A DNA stretch of 64,000 bases from Paracamarosporium sp. OC-R06-R3. Lineage: Eukaryota > Ascomycota > Dothideomycetes > Pleosporales > Didymosphaeriaceae. Location of the stretch: NCBI GenBank assembly GCA_019828545.1, contig JACVRA010000336.1:16437-80436 (forward strand), in the 5' to 3' direction. The notes beneath the pieces were generated by a model. That model was not told the DNA's origin. It saw only the letters and a list, made by a program, of their open reading frames with translations, and searched no databases. Positions 34,812 to 46,739 of this stretch are shown here, piece by piece. Each line of letters begins with the position of its first letter. Position 1 is the stretch's first letter. Both the position numbers and the translations under genes were made by a program.

Positions 34812-36547
34812 ATGAGATACGTGTCACTTCAGATTGGAAGCTGGCAAGATTTCAAAAGGTTCATGATGCGATCTCCCACGAACAAGGCGATACTTTCGGC
34901 AAACTTATTCTCACTTTTCAGAGGGACGTATCCAGTGCATCCTCCTGTACCGCGAAACTTTCATTGCGTAAGGATAGCACCTGCCAATGTATTCTTTGGT
35001 TTCATGATAGGCTAACACTGATTAGTGTGAGATACTGGAGCAGGCCGGCGTCAACAACGTCCTTTACCCTCATACCCCGGCTTATACAGACCGTGTTCAC
35101 TCCTATTGGTCGTTAACTTCTCAACTGACACCAACCTGTTTCGTGCAACCAGAAAATACCGATGAAGTCTCTAAGATCGTACAGTTGCTTGTCCAACAAC
35201 AAGACTGCAAGATTGCTGTGAGAAGCGGTGGACACTCATCAAATGCTGGTGCGAACAACATAGGAGAAGGGGTCACGATTGATCTAGGTACCGTTTCATC
35301 GATAGTCTATGACACGTCCTGACCATACATGCAGGCCGCATGAACGAGACTAAGTATGACTCTGCTACCGGGATAGCATCGCTTCGCCCTGGGTCCCGCT
35401 GGATCGACGTCTATCGTACATTCGATGCACTCGACGTAGGCATCCAAGGGGGTGGGATTGGCTCAGTCGGTGTAGGTGGACTCCTCCTTGGCGGAGGTTT
35501 CTCTCCATACCTTTACCAGCGTGGATTCGCCATGGACGACATCTACAAGCTCGAAGTGGTCATCGCTAATGGCACCATCATTGAGGCAAGTTCAGATACA
35601 AATAACGACTTGTACCAGGTTCTCAAGGGTGGTGGTGCCAGTGGCTTTGGTATTGTCACCCGTTATGACATGAGGACATTCGAGAGAATACCCATATGGG
35701 GGTCCTTTCGGCAATACTTTGAGAGTGAAAGCATAAACAAAGCACATATCCGTGCCCTTAAACGTTGGACAGACAATCCAGAAGTATACCAAAGCGGATC
35801 CGCTTTCGTGTGGTGGACATACCGTCCGCGCGACAATCGAACAGTGATACTTTCGTCGTTATCCGATGTAGCCGGCCATGCTAAACCACAATACATGGAG
35901 GAATTTCTCAACATTCCTGGATATAATGTCTCGAATGAGGGCTTGAGTAATATGTCTACTTCCGCACAAGGATTTCAAGCTACAGGCTACCGGTGAGAAC
36001 TTATCCTCTGGGCTTGTTTTTTTTTAGAAGGCTGAACCATCGCTCTCGTAGGAACATCTGGTTCACTCTCACGTTCAAGAACGACGAGCGCGTCATCGCC
36101 AAAGCCGTGAGTCTGCACCATGAGTTCGTGGAAGACATCAGAAAGGCCTCTTGGGATGGCGATTTCGAAACTCAATGCTATTTTCAGCCATTGCCATCAG
36201 TCGTAGGTCAGCGTGGAGCCGAGAAAGGCGGTAATATTGTTGGTCTTCATAAGATGAAGGATAACGCGATTGTTCTCCTGGGATCACTCGCTGTGAACGG
36301 GGTCGAACAGGAAGCCATTGGCCGACGGAAGGTACTTGCATGGAGGGACGCCGTGCAAGAGTATAGCAGAAGTGTCGGAGCCTTTGTGAGTTATCGTTAC
36401 ATCAATTATGCGGATGTATCTCAGGACGTATTGGCGAGTTATGGAGCGGAAAGTCTTCAGAAGATGCTCGCGGTCTCAAAGACGTATGACCCCACAGGAA
36501 TATTTCAGAAGAGGGCACCTGGCGGCTTCAAACTACCCTTGCCCTGA
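34812..36547 (+). CDS. FAD-linked oxidoreductase (berberine-bridge-enzyme-like)
   Basis: Predicted flavin oxidase of about 523 aa of the FAD_binding_4/BBE group, often tailoring enzymes of fungal secondary metabolism. Four exons: 34812-34967, 35026-35287, 35335-35992 and 36052-36547. Introns are 58, 47 and 59 nt. The FAD-histidyl motif is VRSGGH (His about residue 122). The second covalent-link site, a Cys in many BBE enzymes, appears as GSVGVGG with Val, so single covalent attachment is expected. The substrate and BBE parts follow (LKGGGASGFGIVTRYDM; C-terminal YINYADVSQD..YDPTGIFQ). The end of exon 1 joins NFHC to CEILEQAG. The N-terminal about 50 residues show no clear signal peptide; ATG at 34812 or a Met pair 18 codons later could start it. 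Confidence 0.85.
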
Positions 36548-37261
36548 TAGGTACTGCGAGTGTTCGAAATGAAATACTAGGGCCCTTCCGCACGTGAGGT
36601 TCTCCTGGCCTATATCACGACTAACCGTTTCTCAAAACAGCAGGTATATACTGGTGTCGTTATATACCGAGTTGTTGATAGGTCTTTTATGCACGTTTGT
36701 AATGATTTGGAATGGGAACACCCTTCGCACCGACAGCAGCTGATTCATTTGATAAACGAGAGGCAGAAATCGGCTCTTTTCAGCAGGGCTCAACTTACTA
36801 TCTCGTGTTGATGGATTTTCTTCTACTTCTACTGTTTCTTCCTTTCTTTATAGGGAACAACTACTTCTAAGGGACTCTTTAAATTATGGATTGGGCCATC
36901 AAAGCTTCGGGTTGGGCACCTAGCTTGTAATGAATTTTTAATAAGCTCTTTGTGTCTTGGTTGATTCATCTCTGGTCATTCAATCGTGGCCCTGTAACCT
37001 ATCATTGGAGTTGGCGCGCTGCAGGATCAACTGCGAATACAGCGATGACTCGGCGTCGAAACCCTTTGAAAATGAAAGAAATAGTCCGTGCTATAGGCCT
37101 TGAGGTAGTAATACAGAACTATAAATGCCTAGCAAGACTAAGAAAGGTAGAAGGTAGGCTGACTCTATCTATGTATTACAGTTCTAAACGCGCATCTACT
37201 TTGGACTCTGCGAGGGTTAATCGCTCACATGATACTTGTGGGCCCAGCCTCGCCATAAGTC
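36548..37261. other. Intergenic, convergent 3' regions, no gene seen
   Basis: AT-rich spacer; the one frame at 36952-37272 has no family resemblance. Confidence 0.5.
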
Positions 37262-39304
37262 TCAGTCAATGATCGACTCAGGCGAAAACATGAGATGAAC
37301 CCACTCGTCTTGCCAACGCTCTAATGACCAAGTCTGACGCTCTCTTACAAGTGCAGTAACATCCCAGTGCTCGCTGATGGCTTCATGAACCTTTACAATT
37401 GATTCCCCTCTTGCAATTTCATGTACAGTACGCGAGAATCTCTTCGGAAGGTAGTCGGGCATGGGGAATATATATTGTTTATATTTCGTGTGACGACGGC
37501 CATCGAGATAGGAAAGGCTGAATACGTTCAGATTATGTACCTGACAAACGAAGTTAGTCAATGTCAATAGGCCCGAGTATGGGATGACCTGCCTGCTTGA
37601 ACGCATCTTGGAGTGCAGCAACGTGCGTTACTAGTTCCCATGCCCTACGTATTATGTCCCCATCGTTGGTCCCCAATATGATCTGACATGAGAGCGACGG
37701 CATTCCTTCCCTTGATAACTGTATCGCTTCCTCCGTCCACTGCACAAATGCGCAAATGTAGGCATGTCCATCCATCTCCGCGTTTTCTAGTGGATCACGT
37801 CTGGACTGGTCGATTCCTTCCCAGTCGAGGGGAAGCATGTTATCTGTGTACCCTATTTGTCTCACTATGCGTAGCTGTGGGTTTGCTTGACAATAAGGTA
37901 TGAAGCCCCGTAGATGACATGCTGGACGAGCGACGGCTTTGCGGTCCTCATGGAGTAAAATATCCCTCACGTACTTTTGTTGTCCTTGGGGAAGCTGCTG
38001 CACTATAGAGCACAGGAAGTCAGCAGATGCCATTACAGCTCAGGCTTCGCAACGAGCCCACGTCATCTAGCCCGCGTATCTCAGGGGTAAGCTTTACTCA
38101 CAAAAGTGAATTGCCATTGCGGCCTTTGACGAGTCAGTCAGATCCTGTTGCGTAAGGAAGATAAGGCTTACCGCAGAAAAGTACTATTGAGTGCGTTCAG
38201 AATCTTGATGAAGATCTACATCGTCGTCTTCCATATCAATCCAAGGATCCCTAACCTGGTCACGGTAGAGATAGACTTCTTGTGTTGTACGCGGGAGGGT
38301 AAGACGCAGCTCCATTTCCTTGATCCAGGAATGTCGCGGAACGAACCAATACTGCGGAAGTTCCATCGTAATAAATGCTTCATAGCTCCCTGGATGGAAA
38401 TAATGCCTCCAAGGCGACCCTATCACCCTACGGAAAGATGGGAGCCGCTCAGCATCAAATGCTTTGGCTGTGGCTATACGAAACTGTTGGGGATTTTCAA
38501 TTTTGAGGTGATGCAGCGCGAGACGTGCGACATCTGAAAAGGTTTCGAGAGAATAATTATGCAACCAGTGACTGATTCCTCCCACCCTCGGAAGTTCTGC
38601 GGCCCATGCTACTGCGACTTGGTAACGGTCGTTCCTCTGGCGTATGCTCAGGTAAATCTGCTCGAAACGCTTTCCAGTGCTCGGGAAGCTGTCTTTTACT
38701 TTTCGGAAGATCTCTGGAGATAGCAGATCGAGCTCCGTGATGTAAGACAACTAGCAAAATGAAATTATCAGTACGGCTCTTATGATAGATCATGCAAACA
38801 AAGACTAAGGAAACACGTACCATAAGAATGTTCGTCAGGTCGTAGTAGTCCAAGACTGATACAATCATATAGTCAGCGGAATTTCAAAATAGACAACAAG
38901 GGCCACGCACTACACCTCAAGCGACCGGCGAGGCTCGTCAACCTACGGTAGCCATCGCCACCAATGTTCTCGAATTGCCCTGTTGTAAAAACCATCCTGT
39001 TTGTCCGGAGAGCCACTCCCCTTGTTTCCTCGGCGACCATCTTACAGGTGAGACGCAAGTTTTGGCATATTCTGTTGTTGGGCAAGCTTCCTGCTTTTGA
39101 TGACACTGTAGTGTTCAGCTTCATCCGTCCGGTGACACAGTCGAAGATGTAGCCCTGTTGTTCGAAGACATATTCTCGATAAATTCGGTCACGGAGCTCG
39201 CGAGGTAGGCTCAGTAATCTTGATTGTTGCTGAAAGTATTGTGCAGGTAGTGTCATAGTAGCGGGTATATCCATACGAGAAGTTTCATTGCGATGGAAAG
39301 ACAT
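37262..39304 (-). CDS. F-box-like domain protein, possibly broken by an in-frame stop
   Basis: Six-exon model: 38947-39304, 38821-38855, 38172-38750, 38102-38123, 37593-38002 and 37262-37540. The sum is divisible by three (about 560 codons). The N-terminus carries an F-box-like helix (LLSLPRELRDRIYREYVF), common in fungal proteins thought to recruit substrates to SCF ubiquitin ligases. Cys-bearing motifs follow (ICQNLRLTCKMVAEETRGV). Later segments (ELDLLSPEIFRKVKD; HLRGFIPYCQANPQLRI) fit lineage-expanded Pleosporales families as I recall. A TAG at 38184-38186 interrupts exon 3 four codons before a good donor (GTAAGC). A weaker donor (GTAGAT, about 38212) would remove it in frame. The last intron uses a GC donor (CAG/GCAGGT) with GACTAAC and CAG. 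Activity is uncertain. Confidence 0.6.
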
Positions 39305-42137
39305 GATGCTGGATGAAGGTCTGCTCAATGGGTATGGAACAAAGGTAAATGGTTGCAGCTGAGGTGTTTCAGCGCTGTTCTTCAGTTTTGGAGATCGTAG
39401 CGCAAGTTAAGGTGTGACTCATATACGCCGTGGTAATAATATACGCTAGTGGGTAAGTTCCATGGGTGGTATACTACTGAAGTGGTATCGTAGAGTAGTG
39501 ACTCATCTAGATGCACCCTAATGATTAACGTTCTAGCTATTAGTACTGAGACACCCGAACATGCGCACTAGATGGCTCCGATGTACTGATTCCGTCGGTT
39601 CGTCAATTGATAGTGCACTCATTTAAAGTGTTGGGATAGCTACCTGACAAAGATGGACTTCACGGGTCACTTGCACATTAAGGTTTGATCAGAACTATGG
39701 TCGATACCGATAATTTCGCATCGTTGCAATGTTAACTATCAATTTCAATTGAATAATTCTATCAATATGGAGTTCGCACGTGTCTCTACAAAAGCGCGGA
39801 ATATAACCACGGTAGTGCAGAGACGATGTTGATCGAGTTGGTGTTGGCCCAGCGTGGGACCCTAGTGAGTCGGTACCACAGCAGAGCTGCGCACTTGTGG
39901 AACGTCAGTACGCACAAAGCCATAGAAGATTAATAACACGCTTAATGTTTCTTACCTGAATGCTGTACCTTTACTAAGCTGTTGAGATTATAGGAGACAA
40001 CGACTGTTGACGAGCAGAATCATAAGACTTGTTAGCAAGAACAGTACTTTGGTAAGGTTCGCTACGTACCTCTGGGAGTCATCGCAAAAGTTTGGTTTGG
40101 TGAGAATAGTGAGGAGTCATGGCTCAACAGGTAACGTGGCAGTCGAATATTTCACTGCTTGTCTGGTCAGCTTTTTAAATAATAGATAGTATGCAGCGCT
40201 TACTACAGGCTGCAGAGCCTTGCAATCCTTCCACAGACACCTCCACAGACAATTTCGACTAGACAACATATCTGTTAGTAGATGCAAGACATGTGAGTGC
40301 GTTAATGTAAGTACACATACAATCTACGCAACAAATCCTTAGCCAATAATATAAGTTAATCTCAATAAATCTCTTCTAAACTGATGTTTTAGCTAGACTT
40401 ACAATGTCATTCCTAATACCCTTCTAAAACTATCGCGGCAAGAGCCCTAGTTATGTTAACACACGGAGACTCTGGGGACAGCCTGACGAACCCACGGCCA
40501 AGAGAGTGATAGATCTCTTCGATTTAAACAATAACGCCGCACCCTTGGGTACTGTTAAGAGTGCGTGGACTACGAAATGTTACTTAATAGACTACTCTCA
40601 ATCTATAAGCTTACTTACTTCAGGTGGCAGCAGCGCTCATGATTCTGATAGCGAACGGTGTGTATATGGACTAGCCACTTCTTGTTCTCTGCTGAGTCTG
40701 TGGTAATTTAGAAGAAAATCTCTCAACAAGGTATAAGACATACCTACTGAATAGCGGAACCAAAGGACAACGCCACGAAAAAGCAATTGATTTTACCAAA
40801 GGTCATTAGTACGCCAGAATAATAGCATGGGTGCAAAAGTTGAGAGATTCGTGTTTGGTCCCGACACTCACAACGGAGGCGGGCCGGTGCTCGAATACCA
40901 GTCCACGTTATGTTCGGCAGGGTGACTCCCCGAAGAAGAGACCCAACATAGATGACCGAATCCAGTAATTTTCTCGAGCTTCTACTCCCCGAATCGGTCG
41001 ACAGCTAATGCATGACGCGAAGACTTTTGTTTGTTTTGCGACGCGAGGCGAGATCTCTATGAGTAGCAGGCCAAGCAGAGCAACATGCGTTAGAGATTGA
41101 GTATCGCCCAGCTTAGGTAATGCATAAGGACGTAGATCGATATTCTCCTTCGGAGGCCCCGTCCAGGCCAAGAAACATATGTACATCTAGTGTAAACAGA
41201 CACGATACTGAGCGATTGGACGAGGCTGCGTACAAAAGTAGCCTTTGTTTCATTCGTCGAGGCGTGGTATTTGCCAAGATTAGGTCGGCGTTAGCGACGT
41301 TGTGCTCGATGGTCTTCGCGCAGCTGATTCGCTACTCGCTACATCTGCCGCAACGGTGATCGTCTGCCAAGAGGTGGCACAGCCGCCCACGCCGTCTTCA
41401 AGCCTTGCCACGGCAGGTGCTTCATTCCGTACTTTCAGATACTCGTCCAATCTCTTCTCTACATCCAGAAAACACGCTCTTCCGCGACCTTCGCCCACCC
41501 CACTACCGCTGGATAGTCTATGTGCCAGTCTTGACTCCTGCGCCTTCCAGGAACGATCTTCCCCGCCAAGTCTCCCCTACAACAAACGGAACGAAGCACT
41601 TCGGTCGCCAGAGATACTGTATACAGGCCGTGGCGGCTCCCAAGCTCTCATCCAGCCGTCGCGCATATCATGCTGAGTGCGCCCAGTCCTCATTAGCCCG
41701 GAAGCCAATTATAAGTGCGAAACAGCTTCAATGTAGAGATGTGCTCCTGCCTAAATGGACGATGAAACACGCGAACAGCCTCTTGCGCCATTTAGCTGTC
41801 GCAATGCGGCCTCAAGCGGCCCAGTCGGTTCAGCCTTGTAGCTAATGAGGACTCCACTGCTTGTGTTTGTACGATGCGAATGATGTTTGCGGCAGATTGG
41901 GGATCAGCTGATTTGGACGATCCCAGGTCGACTTCATGGCATGGGTAGGAAGATGTACTTCATAAATACTGGCCTCTGCTGCAGCATTGCTTTGCCTCAC
42001 CACCGACTTGAAGTAGTTTCTGGTTTCTCGCTGGCTAGTCCATTCATTCGTTCGTTCGTCCATTCATTCATTTACGACTGTCGCTCATTTTTTGTTTTTG
42101 CTTCCGCTGGCTGCGAATACTTATACCATTTACGAAG
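39305..42137. other. Gene-poor 2.8-kb stretch
   Basis: No gene could be supported on either strand. Frames at 41302-41845 and 41887-42306 overlap each other without family resemblance or introns. The last few hundred bases, with a run of repeated CATTCATTCGTTCG-like units at about 42041-42070, are the leader and promoter of the protease gene. Confidence 0.5.
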
Positions 42138-43370
42138 ATGCATTCTTTCAAGACAGCGCTTGCTCTTGGTGCAGTACTGCCTGCGGTACTTGCGCAGTTT
42201 AGCGCAAAGGTCAACCGCGTGCAGAGTGAGCACACCATCGCCGGCTCATGGGTTGCTCGTATCGAGGAGAATGAACTTCTTGAGGGTGTGCTCTCTACTG
42301 TACTAGAGGCCGCTGGCATCGAATCCAAGGCCACCTACTCTGTTGGAGGCGTCAAGGGCTTTACTTTCGATGGAGACGACGCCATTCTGGATATCCTCGA
42401 GAACCTCGGAGCCATCAAGTCCGTCGAGCCTGACTTCAAGATGTGGGCTTCCGTCCCAGTCGGCTTCCGCACCCCAGCAGCGGGTGTGGTCTCCTTCTCC
42501 AACGGCACTCTCGTCTCGCAGAACAGCTCCACCTGGGGCCTCGGCCGCATTTCCCACAGGGAAAAGGGCATAGACAGCTACATCTACGACAGCTCCGCCG
42601 GCGAAGACACCTACATCTACGTCATCGACACCGGCATCAACATCCAACACTCTGAATTCGGTGGCCGCGCCACCCTCGGAAAAAGCTTCATCTCCAGCTC
42701 CAACGGCACAGACGACCAAGGCCACGGCACCCACTGCTCCGGCACCGCCGCCGGGAAAACGTATGGCGTTGCGAAAAAAGCCAACCTCGTCGCCGTAAAG
42801 GTCCTCGGCGCCGACGGCTCAGGCACAAACTCAGGCGTCCTCCAGGGCATCGAATGGGCCGTCAACGACGCCACGTCAAAAGGCCACATCAACCGCACCG
42901 TCCTCTCCATGTCCCTCGGCGGCCCCTTCTCGCAAACCACAAACGACGCCATCACCTCCGCCGTCGAAGCCGGCGCTTTCGTCGCGGTCGCCGCTGGCAA
43001 CGAAGGAGAAGACGCATCCAACTCATCCCCCGCCTCCGCGCCACAAGCTTGCACCGTAGGCGCCGTCAACGCGCGCGACGCGAAGTCCACTTTCTCCAAT
43101 TTCGGCGCTCTCGTAGACATCTTTGCGCCCGGCGAGCAGATTACTAGCGCGTGGATTGGGAATTCGAGCGCGACTAATACGATTAGCGGGACGTCGATGG
43201 CCTGTCCGCATATCGCGGGGCTGGCGGCGTATCTTATTGCGTTGGAGGGACCGCGGGCGCCGACGGAGCTGTGTGAGAGGATTCGCGAGTTGGCGACTAA
43301 GGATGCGATTACGAATTTGGAGGATGGGGAGAGCCCGAATCTTATTGCGTATAATGGGAATGGGGCGTAG
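42138..43370 (+). CDS. Secreted subtilisin-type serine protease (S8A, oryzin/proteinase K-like)
   Basis: Extracellular alkaline protease precursor of 410 aa, no intron. Residues 1-19 form a signal peptide (hydrophobic core ending in LPAVLA). About 20-105 form an I9 propeptide with SWVARIEE and SVEPDFK. The mature enzyme has the catalytic triad Asp164 in VIDTGI, His196 in GHGTHC and Ser353 in GTSMACPH, with the oxyanion Asn288 in AAGNEG. Length and order match fungal oryzin/proteinase K enzymes used for protein digestion and sometimes virulence. The ATG at 42138 is the only fitting start. The coding strand is GC-rich, giving long antisense frames that are not genes. It lies about 3 kb from the AT-rich transposon block. 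Confidence 0.95.
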   Translation: MHSFKTALALGAVLPAVLAQFSAKVNRVQSEHTIAGSWVARIEENELLEGVLSTVLEAAGIESKATYSVGGVKGFTFDGDDAILDILENLGAIKSVEPDFKMWASVPVGFRTPAAGVVSFSNGTLVSQNSSTWGLGRISHREKGIDSYIYDSSAGEDTYIYVIDTGINIQHSEFGGRATLGKSFISSSNGTDDQGHGTHCSGTAAGKTYGVAKKANLVAVKVLGADGSGTNSGVLQGIEWAVNDATSKGHINRTVLSMSLGGPFSQTTNDAITSAVEAGAFVAVAAGNEGEDASNSSPASAPQACTVGAVNARDAKSTFSNFGALVDIFAPGEQITSAWIGNSSATNTISGTSMACPHIAGLAAYLIALEGPRAPTELCERIRELATKDAITNLEDGESPNLIAYNGNGA

Positions 43371-44093
43371 AGGTTGCGTGGGGGAGTAATTTCTGCAATA
43401 TAATCGGGGGCGGGGGTCTATGGGGAGGGAATAGGGCGATAGGGGGTGGTGGTGCGTGGGATGAAAGCATGAAAGCTGCGGTGCGGTGCGGTCATGTTGT
43501 AGATGTAGTTTTGACGATGGATATGGCAGTATCTATACCGTTCGGCCTAATCTAGTCCATAATCATAGCATCGATACCTAACGACCTTCACTTTCTCTCT
43601 TCCCCACTCCTCGCTTCACGCCTCAATGTGTTGATCTGGCACCAGCCTCTTCTGGAGAATAGCAAAAGCGTGGAAGTAGCAAGTTATGTGGTTTCGGCAC
43701 CGACGCGATAAGTCACGTAAAGTTTCATGGGTTAGCTTCTTCTTTGGGCTTGTCGTGAAGATTGTATTACTCGCTGCGCGCAATGTCTGCTATTGCGGTA
43801 TGACTAAGCGGGTTAAAAGGGGTCAAGGGGTAGTTGGTCGGGTGGAGAAATTGGCGTGGGGATTGTGCCGAGAATGCTACACCGATCGCATTGTTGATAC
43901 TACTGTACTACATGCTAGATTCGAAAACCCACTACAAGTGCTGCTCTTCTCATCTCTGTCGCATATCTCGGATTATCTTTTTCTTCCTTTTTAAAACAAC
44001 TTCTGACTCTCAGCCCTACATTACTCAACTGCATGCATCCTTCAACGAAATCTTGCCGCGCAATTTTGCGTCTATAATTACAGCGTTCTGGGC
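43371..44093. other. Intergenic, convergent 3' regions, no gene seen
   Basis: Spacer between the protease and the convergent secreted-protein gene; short frames only. Confidence 0.5.
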
Positions 44094-45048
44094 TCAATTC
44101 GTCTGCCCACTCCCGCTACATCCATTCTGATACTTGGTCTGTGCCATCTGACCCGATCTCTCCGCGCGCTGTATCTGCGACGAAGTCAAGTACCAGCACG
44201 ATCCCCTTTTCGCCAGCACATCTCTGTCCTCCAGCGTAGATGCCGTGGAGTTCGCCTCGCTCTCATCCACATCGATCCAAGGCAAAGTACGCTCCGGCGG
44301 AGTCCAATCCTTCTCGATCTCTTCTAGCTCTTGAATCGTAGGATGCGCACCCGGAACCCCCTTCCAATTCTCGTATTTCTGCAACCACGCCGCGCCGCCA
44401 TCCCGCGTTACTTCGCCTCGCTTCGTAGTGAAAGATCCGGACACGGTCCTCGCCTTCTTCTGGCCGAGCGAGCTTTGGAACCATGTGTTTGCGATGTTCT
44501 CATTGGTCGGCTCGAAGTTGGAGTAAATGGTGTTGAAGCCATACGCTAGTGCCAAATCATTTGCATAGTTCGTGATCTGCATGACTTTGCCCGAGGTGTA
44601 GTACCCGACGGATCCGAGATCGTAGTACTGCTTCACGACGCAATAGACGGTCGAACCGCTGCCGTGAGTATTCCAGAAGCCCAGTCCCCTCTCGCGAACG
44701 ATTTCTGAGTAGGAGTAGCTTGGCTGGCGGATCAGGTTCCTGACATGGTTGCTGAGGAAAGGGCCAGTCATCAGCGATATGCACGCTTCAGGTTAGATAG
44801 TATCTTCTTACCTGAGCCCGGCAGCGATGTCGGGACCTCGTTGGAAAGCGTCCGTGAGTGCGGAGGTTGCTAGACGGAAGGTTACGCTCACGACGCAGCG
44901 CACGTTGCCGTTAGGTTGGGTGTCGCAGTCCTGTGATATAGAGATCAGTGTGAACGCAGTTGGTCTGACGGGAAAGACTTGTTACCCAAGCTGTGTAGGC
45001 ATGAGCTACGCTGAAAGCTAAAGGGCTCAATAAGAGTGAAAGCTTCAT
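44094..45048 (-). CDS. Secreted protein of unknown function
   Basis: Predicted secreted protein of about 279 aa from three exons: 44986-45048, 44812-44930 and 44094-44751. Introns are 55 and 60 nt. The first exon is a 17-residue signal peptide (MKLSLLLSPLAFSVAHA) plus YTAW. The mature part has about five cysteines (DCDTQPNGNVRC; VYC; GSCW; NGC). It is Gly/Tyr/Asn-rich in the middle, with a WKGVPGAHPTIQELEEIEKD segment and a C-terminal AKRG that could be a Kex2-like cleavage site. No known domain was recognised. Being small, secreted and next to an AT-rich block, it has some traits of an effector candidate, but that is inference. Confidence 0.8.
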
Positions 45049-46430
45049 CTTGAAGTGAGTCGGTAACTTAGACCAATATCGAAGATCTTGCAGATAGACT
45101 GATCGTGATGAAATGGTTTACATAGGCACGTCTGGCTTTTAAACCTTGGAATAATGGTCTGCGGAATGAGTTCAACGAGGTGTCGTCCGCCGCAAATTCG
45201 TGATTAGTCGTGTTAGCCGAGAATCAGAGATACTGAAGATGATTCAGCCCCACATTTTTCGTATCTGCTGACGCCAGCTGATTTGTTGTATACTGTTCAC
45301 GACAAGTCTTGAATTAGCATCACATTAGTGTAGACTATCGAGTCTTCGCTTCTGGGCAGCCTCCTATTTGCTTACCGCAGCTAGTACACGCCCGACCATC
45401 ACCAAGCAAATTGCCAAAGATATCGGTCGGTCTGCAAAAGACTTCCATCATTATCAACCGATCGCTTCCATGATATTGTGCTTTACCGCAGACTTTTCTA
45501 TAAACTTCGACGTAACAGTTGAGTGCTCACAGAAATCAGGAGGTGAGCATCCACCAAACGCTATCAGGAAGGAGGCCCATCACACTGAGCTGAAAACTTC
45601 TGTTGAGATATCTCGCTAGAGGTTGTTAGGGTTAGCTGACATATGACGCTAAATCTACAAAGGCGCTAGGAAATTAGTAATGTTGGCCCCCACATCTAGA
45701 TGGGACTGTCAACTTTGGCTATCAAAACTCGTAGTCCGCATGCTTGCTAGAGCTTGTCCCATTCCTTTCCCTGGGTGCCTCGGCTCGGAATCCTCCCACG
45801 TGTAAGTACTGGTTCATTTCTCGAATATAAAATCACCATGACATGATTCGATGTAAGCGAAGTTGATCTAACTGGTAGTAGATTCTCACCTGCAGGACAT
45901 CAAACACCCTTCACGACCACGTGCTAAAAGCATGACACCAGCACCCTCAGCTGCACCAGAAACTATTTCCGGAGCAATGAAACCCCTTTTCATTAGCAAG
46001 TGAGCATCTCTGATTACGTTCTGCACGAGCCAAGGGCATAAATTTCCCTAGCCGATATGATCTCTCTGGTTGGTATGATACTTCCAGGGTCTAGATCGCC
46101 ATGCTTGACAATGCCAGCAAACGGCCGTCGGACGCTCCAAAGCGTGCAACGAGTGTGGAATGAGCTTGACTAGAACTATCTTACTCCCAAGAAATTCAAG
46201 GATAGCTTTTCTGATGGGCAAAGTCTCGTGTCGCTGGGAAATCGGCCACTCAAAGCTCAAAATGTCCGACGAAAGCGCATCGATGGTGACTGACACGCCA
46301 AAGAAGATAGCGAAGCGACATTGGGATATGTTACCACGATGTTATAATGAACACAATACATTAACCTACTCTAACTCGCATTTCTCTGTCTAGTACCAAC
46401 GACTGCGGAGAAGAATGCTGGTTTAAAGAA
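45049..46430. other. Intergenic, last ordinary-GC stretch before the AT-rich block
   Basis: Promoter side of the secreted-protein gene. No further gene could be supported; a frame at 46048-46296 (minus) lacks an ATG start and recognisable family. Confidence 0.45.
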
Positions 46431-46739
46431 CAAAAACTGTGTTAAGAAGATTATAAATGGCCTATAATATATAGGATAACAAGTTCTACACTAGTACTAT
46501 ACAATTTCTAGTCTATATATTTTGTAGGTCTGGCTATTAGGATCTAACATATAGAAGGAAAGGACAGCCTACTTATATAAAAAGAAAAGAAAGTGTATTA
46601 GTATAAGTTAAATTAATAACGTACTTGGCAAGCGAGCGCGCCACCCTATAGACTTTTGCACCTCTGGAGCGATCTATCTCAACAACACAATAAGATAATA
46701 GAATACAGATGCTATACTAAATTAAGATAGATCTCTAGT

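Noticed and set aside
42303..43211. Long antisense and frame-shifted open frames over the subtilase gene
   Set aside because: They come from the high third-position GC of the protease gene; the protease has an intact signal peptide, propeptide and triad.
46048..46296. 82-codon minus-strand frame
   Set aside because: Starts with GTG, matches nothing I know and lies at the edge of degraded DNA.
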